Below are positions 56,495-64,000 of a stretch of DNA of 64,000 nucleotides, in pieces. The translations under genes and the position numbers were made by a program. The DNA comes from Thiogranum sp963752745 (lineage in GTDB: Bacteria > Pseudomonadota > Gammaproteobacteria > DSM-19610). Positions within the stretch are counted from its first letter, which is position 1; each line of letters starts with the position of its first letter. The DNA is taken from NCBI GenBank assembly GCA_963752745.1, contig CAVWAK010000035.1, forward strand, positions 1 to 64,000, read 5' to 3'. Under the pieces are notes generated by a model that worked only from the letters and a program-made list of their open reading frames with translations, was not told the DNA's origin and did no database searches.

Positions 56495-57121
56495 TTACTT
56501 GGAGTACAGCTCGACGACGAGCGACTCATTAATCTCCGCTGGGAGATCAGAACGCTCGGGACGTGCCTTGAATACACCTTCCATTTTCTTGGCGTCGACA
56601 TCAATCCAGTCGACAAAGCCACGTTGTTCAGCCAATTCCAGTGCAGATTTCACGCGCTGCTGGCTTTTGGACTTCTCGGCCAGACCAAGATTGTCGTTAG
56701 GCTGCACCTGGTAGGAAGGAATATTCACTCGCTGACCGTTTACGGTGATCGCCTTATGGCGCACCAGCTGGCGTGCTTCTGAACGTGAGGCCGCAAAACC
56801 CATACGGTACACAACGTTGTCGAGCCGGCCTTCCAGCAACTGCAGCAGGTTCTCACCTGTAGAGCCCTTACGCTGGGCAGCATGCTTGTAGTAATTACGG
56901 AACTGGCTTTCCAGCACACCATAGATACGACGCATTTTCTGCTTTTCACGCAACTGGGTAGCATAGTCGGACAAGCGCCCACGACGCTGGCCGTGCTGAC
57001 CTGGCGGGAAGGCGCGGTTCTCGACCGCGCACTTGCTGGTGTAACATTTCTCGCCTTTCAGAAATAGCTTGGTGCCTTCACGACGGCACTGGCGACATTT
57101 GGGTCCTACGTATTTTGCCAT
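56495..57121 (-). CDS. rpsD: 30S ribosomal protein uS4 (S4)
   Basis: 208 residues. ARYVGP-like MAKYVGPKCRQCRREGTKL start, with a zinc-type CRQC pair, and the S4 RNA-binding fold (RLDNVVYRMGFAASRSEARQ). Assembly initiator of the small subunit; represses the alpha operon in E. coli. Confidence 0.98.
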   Translation of the reverse strand: MAKYVGPKCRQCRREGTKLFLKGEKCYTSKCAVENRAFPPGQHGQRRGRLSDYATQLREKQKMRRIYGVLESQFRNYYKHAAQRKGSTGENLLQLLEGRLDNVVYRMGFAASRSEARQLVRHKAITVNGQRVNIPSYQVQPNDNLGLAEKSKSQQRVKSALELAEQRGFVDWIDVDAKKMEGVFKARPERSDLPAEINESLVVELYSK

Positions 57122-57136
57122 TGTTTCTCCTCCGCC

Positions 57137-57529
57137 CTACACGCGCCGCTTTTTGGGCGGACGGCAACCGTTGTGCGGGATCGGGGTCACATCGGTGATA
57201 TTAGTGATACGGAAACCGGCGTTGTTCAACGCTCGGACAGCAGATTCACGTCCCGGGCCCGGACCCTTGACTTCCACTTCAAGATTTTTCAGCCCGAATT
57301 CCTTGACTATATCGCCGACACGCTCGGCAGCCACCTGGGCAGCAAACGGCGTGCTCTTGCGCGAGCCACGGAAACCGGAACCACCTGCGGTTGCCCAGGC
57401 CAGGGCATTACCCTGACGATCCGTGATCATTACGATGGTATTATTGAATGAAGCGTGAATATGGGCGATACCATCGACCACATTTTTTTTCACCTTCTTG
57501 CGAGTACGGGCTGTGCTTGGCTTAGCCAT
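57137..57529 (-). CDS. rpsK: 30S ribosomal protein uS11 (S11)
   Basis: 130 residues. HIHASFNNTIVMITDRQGNA and the end GCRPPKKRRV are diagnostic. Confidence 0.98.
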   Translation of the reverse strand: MAKPSTARTRKKVKKNVVDGIAHIHASFNNTIVMITDRQGNALAWATAGGSGFRGSRKSTPFAAQVAAERVGDIVKEFGLKNLEVEVKGPGPGRESAVRALNNAGFRITNITDVTPIPHNGCRPPKKRRV

Positions 57530-57552
57530 TTTATATACCTGTAAGCAGCATC

Positions 57553-57909
57553 TTATTTACGAATTGGACGACGCGGACCCTTTCGGGTACGGGCGTTCGT
57601 ACGGGTGCGCTGACCACGCAGCGGCAGACCACGGCGATGACGCATACCGCGATAGCAACCCAGGTCCATGAGACGCTTGATGTTCATCGATAAGGTCCGG
57701 CGCAGATCACCTTCCACCGTGAATTTTGCGACTTCGCCACGAATGGCTTCGACTTCGGCCTCGGTCAGATCCTTGATTTTAGCTCCCGGTTTTACGCCGG
57801 TGGCCTCACAAATCTTCTGTGCAGTAGTGCGGCCTATTCCATAAATGGAAGTCAGCGCAATAACCGCATGCTTCTGCGGTGGAACGTTAATTCCGGCTAT
57901 ACGAGCCAT
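57553..57909 (-). CDS. rpsM: 30S ribosomal protein uS13 (S13)
   Basis: 118 residues from ATG 57909 (ARIAGINVPPQKHAVIALTS) with GAGGAG upstream; the frame continues upstream through the leader but that part is not conserved. Ends NARTRKGPRRPIRK. Confidence 0.98.
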   Translation of the reverse strand: MARIAGINVPPQKHAVIALTSIYGIGRTTAQKICEATGVKPGAKIKDLTEAEVEAIRGEVAKFTVEGDLRRTLSMNIKRLMDLGCYRGMRHRRGLPLRGQRTRTNARTRKGPRRPIRK

Positions 57910-57959
57910 GAACCCTATCTCCTCAACGAGACGACCGGTAGCGAGTCGCGAAACCCGCA

Positions 57960-57988
57960 AATGTACCGGAAAATGCCTCTGATATCAA
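57960..57988 (-). promoter_or_regulatory. Putative alpha-operon promoter
   Basis: TTGATA (57983-57988), 17-base spacer, TACATT (57960-57965), about 50 bases before the rpsM ATG in the 110-base gap after rpmJ. Confidence 0.55.
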
Positions 57989-58019
57989 TCTTAAAACCTA
58001 AGTAATCAGGCCGTAAACG

Positions 58020-58142
58020 CTACTTGCAGGCACCCTGGCGCTGCTTGTGACGACCATCTTTACAGATGACCCGCACTACGCCCTTGCGACGGACGATTTT
58101 GCAATTACGGCAAATACGTTTTACTGATGCTCGAACTTTCAT
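58020..58142 (-). CDS. rpmJ: 50S ribosomal protein bL36 (L36)
   Basis: 40 residues, too short for usual ORF cut-offs. MKVRASVKRICRNCKIVRR start; the zinc ligands C11, C14, C27 and H32/33 are kept (CRNC...IC...RHKQRQG). Two residues longer than the common 38. Between secY and rpsM as in E. coli. Confidence 0.96.
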   Translation of the reverse strand: MKVRASVKRICRNCKIVRRKGVVRVICKDGRHKQRQGACK

Positions 58143-58181
58143 AATTTCACCTTAAAAATCTTGTCTTTCACCGGCAAACGG

Positions 58182-59540
58182 CTATCTCAATAAGCCGGAT
58201 CGGCCCTGCCCTTTCAGGTTGGCCTTCTTCATCAGGCCTTCGTACTGGTGCGACATCATCAGCGCCTGAACCTGGGCCATGAAGTCCATGACCACCACCA
58301 CGATAATCAGCAGGGACGTGCCACCGAAGTAGAACGGCACATTCCAGTACAAAATCAAAAACTCCGGCAACAAACACACAGCCGTAATATAGATGGCACC
58401 CGCCAGCGTCAAACGCGTCATTACGGCATCGATAAATTTTCCGGTCTGCTCACCCGGCCGTATACCCGGTATGAATGCCCCTGACTTCTTCAAGTTATCC
58501 GCTGTCTCCTTGGAATTGAAGACAATCGCGGTATAGAAAAAGCAGAAAAATATAATCGCCATTGCATAAAACATAATATACAAAGGCTGGCCCGGCGACA
58601 GCGTGGAGGAAATATCCTTCAACCAACCCATGCCTTCGTTACTGCCAAACCACTGCCCCGCCGTTGCCGGAAACAGAATAATACTTGATGCAAAAATCGG
58701 CGGGATAACCCCGGCCATATTCAGCTTGAGCGGCAGATGAGTACTCTGGGCCGCATACATCTTGCGCCCTTGTTGCCGCTTGGCATAGTTAACAGTGATA
58801 CGCCTCTGACCGCGCTCAACGAACACCACAAATGCTGTTACAGCGATGACCAGAGCAAACATAAACAGTAAGGTCAGCGTATTCATTTCACCGGTCCGAA
58901 CCAGTTCCAGGGAACCACCGATAGCAGACGGCAAGCCGGCCACGATACCCGAGAAGATAATGATCGAAATACCGTTGCCGATACCTCGCTCGGTCACCTG
59001 CTCGCCCAGCCACATCAGGAACAGCGTACCTGTCACCAAGCAGGCTACCGAGGAAATCACAAACCCCGGCCCGTCAAGAAGCACAAGTGGCGAACCTCCA
59101 ACCTGTTGCCCTTGCAGCGCACTGGAAATGCCGATTGCCTGAAAGGTTGCCAGCACCACGGTTGCATAACGCGTGTACTGGGTAATCTTATGCCGACCAG
59201 CTTCACCTTCTTTCTTGATCTGTTCCAGCGCTGGCACTGTATATGACAGCAACTGCATAATAATAGACGCTGAAATATAGGGCATAATACCCAGTGCAAA
59301 CAGCGACAACCGGCTAAGCGCACCACCCGAGAACATGTTGAACATGTCCAGAATAGTGCCCTTTTGCTGCTCAACCAGCGTTTCAAGCACCACCGGATCG
59401 ATACCCGGCAGAGGAATAAACGAGCCGATACGAAACACCAGAATGGCGCCCAGCACAAAAAAGATGCGCTGCCGCAATTCTGTCAGTTTACCCAGATCAC
59501 CGAGTCCACCAGTGAGTCCTGCCGCTCCAGCTCCAGCCAT
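58182..59540 (-). CDS. secY: Protein translocase channel SecY
   Basis: 452 residues, ten membrane helices. ELRQRIFFVLGAILVFRIGS start, plug-region GGALSRLSLFALGIMPYISA, and GLMKKANLKGQGRSG near the end. Partner of SecA. 9 bases after rplO. Confidence 0.98.
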   Translation of the reverse strand: MAGAGAAGLTGGLGDLGKLTELRQRIFFVLGAILVFRIGSFIPLPGIDPVVLETLVEQQKGTILDMFNMFSGGALSRLSLFALGIMPYISASIIMQLLSYTVPALEQIKKEGEAGRHKITQYTRYATVVLATFQAIGISSALQGQQVGGSPLVLLDGPGFVISSVACLVTGTLFLMWLGEQVTERGIGNGISIIIFSGIVAGLPSAIGGSLELVRTGEMNTLTLLFMFALVIAVTAFVVFVERGQRRITVNYAKRQQGRKMYAAQSTHLPLKLNMAGVIPPIFASSIILFPATAGQWFGSNEGMGWLKDISSTLSPGQPLYIMFYAMAIIFFCFFYTAIVFNSKETADNLKKSGAFIPGIRPGEQTGKFIDAVMTRLTLAGAIYITAVCLLPEFLILYWNVPFYFGGTSLLIIVVVVMDFMAQVQALMMSHQYEGLMKKANLKGQGRSGLLR

Positions 59541-59549
59541 CAGTGTTCC

Positions 59550-59984
59550 CTAGCCTTCGATCTTGCCGCCGGCTGCTTCGATCGCAGCGCGCGCACCTTT
59601 GGTTACACCGATACCACGAACGTTCACAGCTCTGCTGATCTCGCCGGACAGCATCACCTTGGCATGCAGCGTACTCTGTTTGATGACGCCAGCTGCCTTC
59701 AGCGCAGCCAGGTCAACAGTATCGCCGTCCACCAGCGCCAGTTCATTCAATCGCACCTGTTCGGTAACACGTGACTTGCGCGAAGTGAAACCCACTTTCG
59801 GCAAACGACGCTGCAAAGGCATCTGGCCGCCTTCAAAACCAATTTTGTGGAACCCGCCAGAACGCGACTTCTGACCTTTGTGGCCACGACCACAGGTCTT
59901 GCCCGTTCCTGAGCCAATACCACGACCAACGCGCTTGGCATCAGTGCGGGCACCAGCACCTGGCTTTAATGTATTGAGACGCAT
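59550..59984 (-). CDS. rplO: 50S ribosomal protein uL15 (L15)
   Basis: 144 residues; MRLNTLKPGAGARTDAKRVG and GRGIGSGTGKTCGRGHKGQK are diagnostic. Confidence 0.98.
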   Translation of the reverse strand: MRLNTLKPGAGARTDAKRVGRGIGSGTGKTCGRGHKGQKSRSGGFHKIGFEGGQMPLQRRLPKVGFTSRKSRVTEQVRLNELALVDGDTVDLAALKAAGVIKQSTLHAKVMLSGEISRAVNVRGIGVTKGARAAIEAAGGKIEG

Positions 59985-59987
59985 CTG

Positions 59988-60173
59988 TTAAGCCTCCTCG
60001 ACCGACAGCATATAGGAGATCTTGTTGATCATGCCGCGATTTTCAGGTGTATCAATCACTTCAACACAGTGACGGATGCGACGCAGACCCAGACCGCTCG
60101 CGCAGGCCTTGTGGGACCGGAGCCGTCCACTGGTGCTTTTGGTTAGTGTTACCTTGAGTTTCTTGTCAGCCAT
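59988..60173 (-). CDS. rpmD: 50S ribosomal protein uL30 (L30)
   Basis: 61 residues; LKVTLTKSTSGRLRSHKACA and TPENRGMINKISYMLSVEEA. Confidence 0.97.
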   Translation of the reverse strand: MADKKLKVTLTKSTSGRLRSHKACASGLGLRRIRHCVEVIDTPENRGMINKISYMLSVEEA

Positions 60174-60176
60174 GGC

Positions 60177-60683
60177 TTACCCCAGGATCTCTTCAGCCTT
60201 CTTGCCGCGCTTGGCAGCGATCATTTCAGGCGAACGCATTTCTGCAAGGCCTTTCATCGTGGCGCGAACAACGTTTATCGGGTTATTGGTACCAATGCAC
60301 TTGGCCAGCACGTCACGAACACCAACGACTTCCAGCACCGCACGCATCGCACCACCAGCGATAATCCCGGTACCTTCAGAGGCTGGCTGCATGTAGACCT
60401 TGGCTGCACCAAATGTCGCGGTAATCGGGTACTGCAAAGTACCGTCCTTGAGGGCGACCTGCTTCATGTTCTTGCGGGCATTTTCCATCGCCTTCTGGAT
60501 AGCAACCGGCACCTCGCGCGCCTTGCCACGTCCAAAACCGACTTTACCTTCGCCGTCACCGACCACTGTCAGTGCTGCAAAACCAAACTGACGACCACCC
60601 TTCACCACCTTGGCGACACGGTTGATACCGATCAGCTTTTCCTGCAGACCATCAGAATTCGCTTGTTGTTCGACACTTGCCAT
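60177..60683 (-). CDS. rpsE: 30S ribosomal protein uS5 (S5)
   Basis: 168 residues; LIGINRVAKVVKGGRQFGFA and GKVGFGRGKAREVPVAIQKA, with GTGIIAGGAMRAVLEVVGV. Decoding-fidelity protein. Confidence 0.98.
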   Translation of the reverse strand: MASVEQQANSDGLQEKLIGINRVAKVVKGGRQFGFAALTVVGDGEGKVGFGRGKAREVPVAIQKAMENARKNMKQVALKDGTLQYPITATFGAAKVYMQPASEGTGIIAGGAMRAVLEVVGVRDVLAKCIGTNNPINVVRATMKGLAEMRSPEMIAAKRGKKAEEILG

Positions 60684-60697
60684 AGCGCAACCTTTAC

Positions 60698-61051
60698 CTA
60701 GAATTCCAGACCGCTTTCACGCGCGGCATCTGCCAACGCCTTTACGCGCCCATGATATTTAAAACCTGAACGGTCAAATGCGACCGTACTGATACCCGCT
60801 GCCTTGGCGCGCTCGGCCACTGCCTTGCCGATCGCCGCTGCTGCAGCTGCATTACCGGTACCCTTCACTTCCTTGCGCAGCTCGCGATCCAGCGTTGACG
60901 CACTCGCCAGCACCTTGTCGCCGGCTCCATCGATAACCTGCGCGTAAATATGGCGCGGCGTACGATGAATACACAGACGGGCTTTGCCCAGTTCGCGTAT
61001 TTTTGCTCGCGTCTTTCTGGCGCGGCGCTGTCTTGATAACTTTTTGTCCAT
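60698..61051 (-). CDS. rplR: 50S ribosomal protein uL18 (L18)
   Basis: 117 residues; 5S rRNA binder with RLCIHRTPRHIYAQVIDG and FDRSGFKYHGRVKALADAAR. Confidence 0.98.
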   Translation of the reverse strand: MDKKLSRQRRARKTRAKIRELGKARLCIHRTPRHIYAQVIDGAGDKVLASASTLDRELRKEVKGTGNAAAAAAIGKAVAERAKAAGISTVAFDRSGFKYHGRVKALADAARESGLEF

Positions 61052-61068
61052 GTTGATACCCTTAAAAA

Positions 61069-61602
61069 CTATTTCTTCTTGGCTTCCTTACGCACGATGA
61101 TTTCATCAGCGTATTTCACACCCTTACCTTTATATGGCTCTGGCGGACGATAGGCGCGAATTTCGGCTGCCACCTGCCCAACCTTCTGTTTGTCGAAGCC
61201 CTTGACCACAACTTCGGTCTGACTCGGAGTCTCAACAGTCACACCTTCCGGCACCAGATAATCCACCGGATGTGAAAAGCCCAGCGTCAGGTTCAGTTTC
61301 TGGCCCTGCGCCTGGGCACGATAACCCACGCCGACCAGTTGCAGTTTCTTTTCAAAACCCTGCGTGACGCCGGTCACCATGTTATTCAGTAACGCCCGGG
61401 TAGTTCCGGCCAGCGCATTAGCTGACTTGGAGCCATCTTTCGGCGCGAAGGTCAGCACATTGCCATCCTGGTTTATCGCCACCGAATTGTGCACGGTGTG
61501 CTCGAGCGAACCCTTACTACCTTTTACACTCACAGCCTGGCCATCGATTTTAATTTCGACGCCGGTCGGGAGCTCTACTGGACTTTTAGCAACTCTGGAC
61601 AT
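61069..61602 (-). CDS. rplF: 50S ribosomal protein uL6 (L6)
   Basis: 177 residues; KSPVELPTGVEIKIDGQAVS, and the C-terminal RPPEPYKGKGVKYADE motif. Confidence 0.98.
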   Translation of the reverse strand: MSRVAKSPVELPTGVEIKIDGQAVSVKGSKGSLEHTVHNSVAINQDGNVLTFAPKDGSKSANALAGTTRALLNNMVTGVTQGFEKKLQLVGVGYRAQAQGQKLNLTLGFSHPVDYLVPEGVTVETPSQTEVVVKGFDKQKVGQVAAEIRAYRPPEPYKGKGVKYADEIIVRKEAKKK

Positions 61603-61614
61603 GATCAGTACTCA

Positions 61615-62007
61615 TCAAGTTACGTAGCACAACACTTCGCCACCTTCTCCGGCAGCGCGCGCAGCGCGATCACTCATTACACCCCGGGAAGTAGACACAA
61701 TGGCTACACCCAGACCGTTCTGCACTTTAGGCAGCTCATCATTCGCCTTGTAGATACGCAGACCGGGGCGACTAATACGCTTCAGACTCTCAATGACCGG
61801 CTGACCATCGTAGTACTTCAGGTCAACATTCATCGTTGGCTTTCCGTCTGTATCCTCGATCGAAAACTCGGCTATATAACCCTCGTCCTTCAGCACCTGG
61901 GCGATGGACGATTTCAGCTTCGAAGAAGGCATCGACACCGAAACCTTGCCTGCGCGCTGGCCATTACGAATGCGCGTCAGCATATCGGCGATAGGATCAG
62001 TCATCAT
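61615..62007 (-). CDS. rpsH: 30S ribosomal protein uS8 (S8)
   Basis: 130 residues; DPIADMLTRIRNGQRAGK start and VSTSRGVMSDRAARAAGEGG end. Translational repressor of the spc operon in E. coli. Confidence 0.98.
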   Translation of the reverse strand: MMTDPIADMLTRIRNGQRAGKVSVSMPSSKLKSSIAQVLKDEGYIAEFSIEDTDGKPTMNVDLKYYDGQPVIESLKRISRPGLRIYKANDELPKVQNGLGVAIVSTSRGVMSDRAARAAGEGGEVLCYVT

Positions 62008-62037
62008 AATCGGTGTACCTCTTTAATCTTTATTCTG

Positions 62038-62343
62038 TTACCAGCTGGCTTTGACAAGACCCGGGACATCCCCGGCCATGGCATGTTCGCGCAGCTTGTT
62101 ACGGGACAGACCGAACTTGCGGTAGTACCCGTGCGGGCGACCGGTCAAACGGCAGCGGTTGCGCTGACGACAAGGACTGGCATTACGCGGTAATGCCTGC
62201 AGCTTGAGCTGTGCCTCATAGCGCTCTTCGTCCGACTTGTTGACGTCAGCGAGAATCGCCTTGAGCGCGGCACGTTTAGCGGCGTATTTCTTCACCGTCT
62301 TGGCGCGCTTGATTTCACGCTGAATCATGGATGTTTTAGCCAT
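62038..62343 (-). CDS. rpsN: 30S ribosomal protein uS14 (S14)
   Basis: 101 residues, the long zinc-free form; CRLTGRPHGYYRKFGLSRNK followed by LREHAMAGDVPGL. Confidence 0.98.
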   Translation of the reverse strand: MAKTSMIQREIKRAKTVKKYAAKRAALKAILADVNKSDEERYEAQLKLQALPRNASPCRQRNRCRLTGRPHGYYRKFGLSRNKLREHAMAGDVPGLVKASW

Positions 62344-62355
62344 GTTGTCCGGTCC

Positions 62356-62895
62356 TCAGTTCTTGAACGGGAAGTTGAACGCCGCGAGCAGAGCGCGTCC
62401 TTCTTCGTCAGTTTTTGCCGTGGTAGCGATACTGATATCCATACCACGCAAAGCATCAATCTTGTCGTAATCAATCTCCGGGAAGATAATCTGCTCCCGG
62501 ACACCCATATTGTAGTTTCCACGACCATCAAAAGCCTTGGGACTCATACCGCGGAAGTCGCGGATACGGGGAATGGCAATATTGACCAGGCGATCCAGGA
62601 ATTCGTACATGCGTTCGCTGCGCAGGGTTACCTTGCAGCCAATAGGCCAGCCTTCACGCACCTTGAATCCGGCGACAGACTTGCGGGCCATACAGACCAC
62701 GGCTTTCTGTCCGGCAATTTTTTCCATATCACTTACGGCATGGTCCATTACCTTACGGTCACCAAGCGCCTCACCCACGCCCATGTTGATGGTGATCTTG
62801 GTAATGCGGGGCACTTCCATCACGTTTTTATAGCCAAACTGCTCGAAGAGCTTCTTGGCAATTTCATCGCGATACTGGTCTTGTAATCTGGCCAT
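62356..62895 (-). CDS. rplE: 50S ribosomal protein uL5 (L5)
   Basis: 179 residues; VPRITKITINMGVGEALGDR and GYDKI-like IDYDKIDALRGMDISIATTA. 5S rRNA binder. Confidence 0.98.
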   Translation of the reverse strand: MARLQDQYRDEIAKKLFEQFGYKNVMEVPRITKITINMGVGEALGDRKVMDHAVSDMEKIAGQKAVVCMARKSVAGFKVREGWPIGCKVTLRSERMYEFLDRLVNIAIPRIRDFRGMSPKAFDGRGNYNMGVREQIIFPEIDYDKIDALRGMDISIATTAKTDEEGRALLAAFNFPFKN

Positions 62896-62910
62896 CTCAG
62901 CAGCTCACTC

Positions 62911-63231
62911 TCAGGCGTCCACAACTTCGTTGCTGGACTTGAATATTCGCACTTTGCGACCGTCTTCAAGGATCTTGAATCCGACACGGTCACCCTTCTT
63001 GGTAATCGGGTTGTACAGCATGACGTTGGACACATCGACAGGCATCTCTTTCTCGATAATGCCGCCGGGAACCCCGGCCTGGGGATTTGCCTTGGTGTGT
63101 TTCTTGACAACATTAATGTTCTCAATCACCACCTTGTCCAGGTCCGGAATCACGCGCAACACAGTGCCGCGCTTGCCACTGTCTTTACCGGTTTTTACGA
63201 CGACGTCATCGCCTTTACGTATTTTGTTCAT
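62911..63231 (-). CDS. rplX: 50S ribosomal protein uL24 (L24)
   Basis: 106 residues; KOW motif region IRKGDDVVVKTGKDSGKRGT, then GGIIEKEMPVDVSNVML. Confidence 0.98.
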   Translation of the reverse strand: MNKIRKGDDVVVKTGKDSGKRGTVLRVIPDLDKVVIENINVVKKHTKANPQAGVPGGIIEKEMPVDVSNVMLYNPITKKGDRVGFKILEDGRKVRIFKSSNEVVDA

Positions 63232-63246
63232 AGTCCTGACTCCCGC

Positions 63247-63615
63247 CTACAGCACTTCCGGCGCCAGAGAAATAATTTTCATGAAACGCTCGCTTCGCAG
63301 CTCGCGTGTTACCGGGCCAAAAATACGCGTACCGATAGGCTCCAGCTTCGTATTCAGCAATACCGCGGCATTACCGTCAAAACGAATCAAGGAACCATCA
63401 GGGCGGCGCACACCTTTGGCAGTACGTACTACAACGGCGTTATAGACCTCACCCTTTTTCACCTTGCCCCGGGGGATAGCCTCTTTAACGCTGACCTTGA
63501 TGATGTCACCGATTCCCGCGTAACGGCGGTGCGAACCACCAAGCACTTTGATGCATTGCAGACGGCGGGCACCGCTGTTGTCTGCTACATCTAAATTTGA
63601 TTGCATCTGGATCAT
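63247..63615 (-). CDS. rplN: 50S ribosomal protein uL14 (L14)
   Basis: 122 residues; MIQMQSNLDVADNSGARRLQ start and GPVTRELRSERFMKIISLAP end. Confidence 0.98.
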   Translation of the reverse strand: MIQMQSNLDVADNSGARRLQCIKVLGGSHRRYAGIGDIIKVSVKEAIPRGKVKKGEVYNAVVVRTAKGVRRPDGSLIRFDGNAAVLLNTKLEPIGTRIFGPVTRELRSERFMKIISLAPEVL

Positions 63616-63650
63616 GACTTAAATTCCCATTCGCGCAACGCGTATTTCAT

Positions 63651-63914
63651 TCAGCCTGCAGGCCGCTCAACAACTTCCAGCAATGCCCACGACTTCGTCT
63701 TGGACACCGGCCGGATCTGCTTGATTGTGACCGTATCACCCTGCTTGCACTCATTATTTTCATCATGAATGTGGAGCTTGGTGGAACGGCGGATATACTT
63801 GCCGTATAGAGGATGACGCACCTTGCGCTCAACCATAACCACGGCGCTCTTGTTCATCTTGTCGCTTACGACGCGAGCGGTCAGGGTGCGCTCGACCTTG
63901 GCTTCTTCACTCAT
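63651..63914 (-). CDS. rpsQ: 30S ribosomal protein uS17 (S17)
   Basis: 87 residues; RVVSDKMNKSAVVMVERKVR, HPLYGKYIRRSTKLHIHDE. Its ATG overlaps the rpmC stop (ATGA). Confidence 0.98.
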   Translation of the reverse strand: MSEEAKVERTLTARVVSDKMNKSAVVMVERKVRHPLYGKYIRRSTKLHIHDENNECKQGDTVTIKQIRPVSKTKSWALLEVVERPAG

Positions 63915-64000
63915 GCCGCTTCACCTGCTTTGGCTTTCTCATTCATAACAGTTTTAATGCGGGCAATATCGCGGCGCACTTTCTTGACCTGGTCCGGGCG
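63911..64000 (-). CDS. rpmC: 50S ribosomal protein uL29 (L29), C-terminal part
   Basis: The last 29 residues are visible (VRRDIARIKTVMNEKAKAGE and AA), typical of uL29; the start is beyond the right edge. Confidence 0.93.
   Translation of the reverse strand, partial: RPDQVKKVRRDIARIKTVMNEKAKAGEAA

Overview
The window reads as chromosomal DNA of a Gram-negative gammaproteobacterium. The evidence is an mraZ-to-lpxC division/wall cluster followed by M23 peptidase, secA and argJ, a meso-diaminopimelate-type MurE, LpxC, ZapD, DciA, PilB-PilC-PilD next to coaE, and a standard S10/spc/alpha ribosomal region. I cannot name a genus. Almost everything is ordinary core genome. The less usual material is in intergenic regions, small ORFs and frame-disrupted genes.

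Layout. 1-3365 (minus): end of a surface-polysaccharide locus (flippase start, WbpD-, WbpB- and WbpE-like enzymes for a diacetamido uronic acid sugar nucleotide). 3502-8491: type IV pilus accessory gene (minus), then pilB, pilC, pilD (plus), followed by coaE and zapD. 10000-16707 (minus): GNAT enzyme, very large FAD/Fe-S oxidoreductase, WD40 lipoprotein, porin. 17051-18420: terminators, a duplicated tRNA-Gln tail, tRNA-Gln(CUG), rpsI, rplM and a leader that may encode a small RNA. 18543-22800: 2Fe-2S ferredoxin, GlcF-like Fe-S protein (plus), lipoprotein, Nudix-ThiE fusion, argJ. 22835-45918 (minus): secA, M23 peptidase, dciA (plus), lpxC, ftsZAQ, ddl, murBC, murG, ftsW, murD, a candidate micro-ORF, mraY, murFE, ftsIL, rsmH, mraZ, with a mraZ promoter and operator. 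46371-54771: ssb, YajR-like transporter, uvrA, DUF3179 protein, an unknown secreted protein, a TlpA-like thioredoxin, a SAM hydrolase and a tiny protein with a sorting-signal-like tail. 54967-64000 (minus): rplQ back to a partial rpmC, with rpoA and secY.

The genes mostly act in three programmes: envelope growth and division (precursor synthesis by Mur/MraY/MurG, polymerisation by FtsW/FtsI, ring assembly by FtsZ/FtsA/FtsQ/FtsL/ZapD, LPS commitment by LpxC), protein synthesis and export (ribosomal proteins, RpoA, SecY, SecA), and cell-surface structures (polysaccharide, type IV pili, porin).

A striking point is that reading-frame breaks occur only in the left 17 kb: wbpD twice, pilB, pilC, the DUF3683 oxidoreductase, and the porin at least six times. 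The long genes to the right are intact. The best candidates for something undescribed are a CCUCC-rich promoter-terminator unit upstream of rplM, a 24-residue membrane micro-ORF between mraY and murD, and a C-terminal sorting-like mini-protein beside the ribosomal operon. No CRISPR array, transposase, prophage or defence system was seen.
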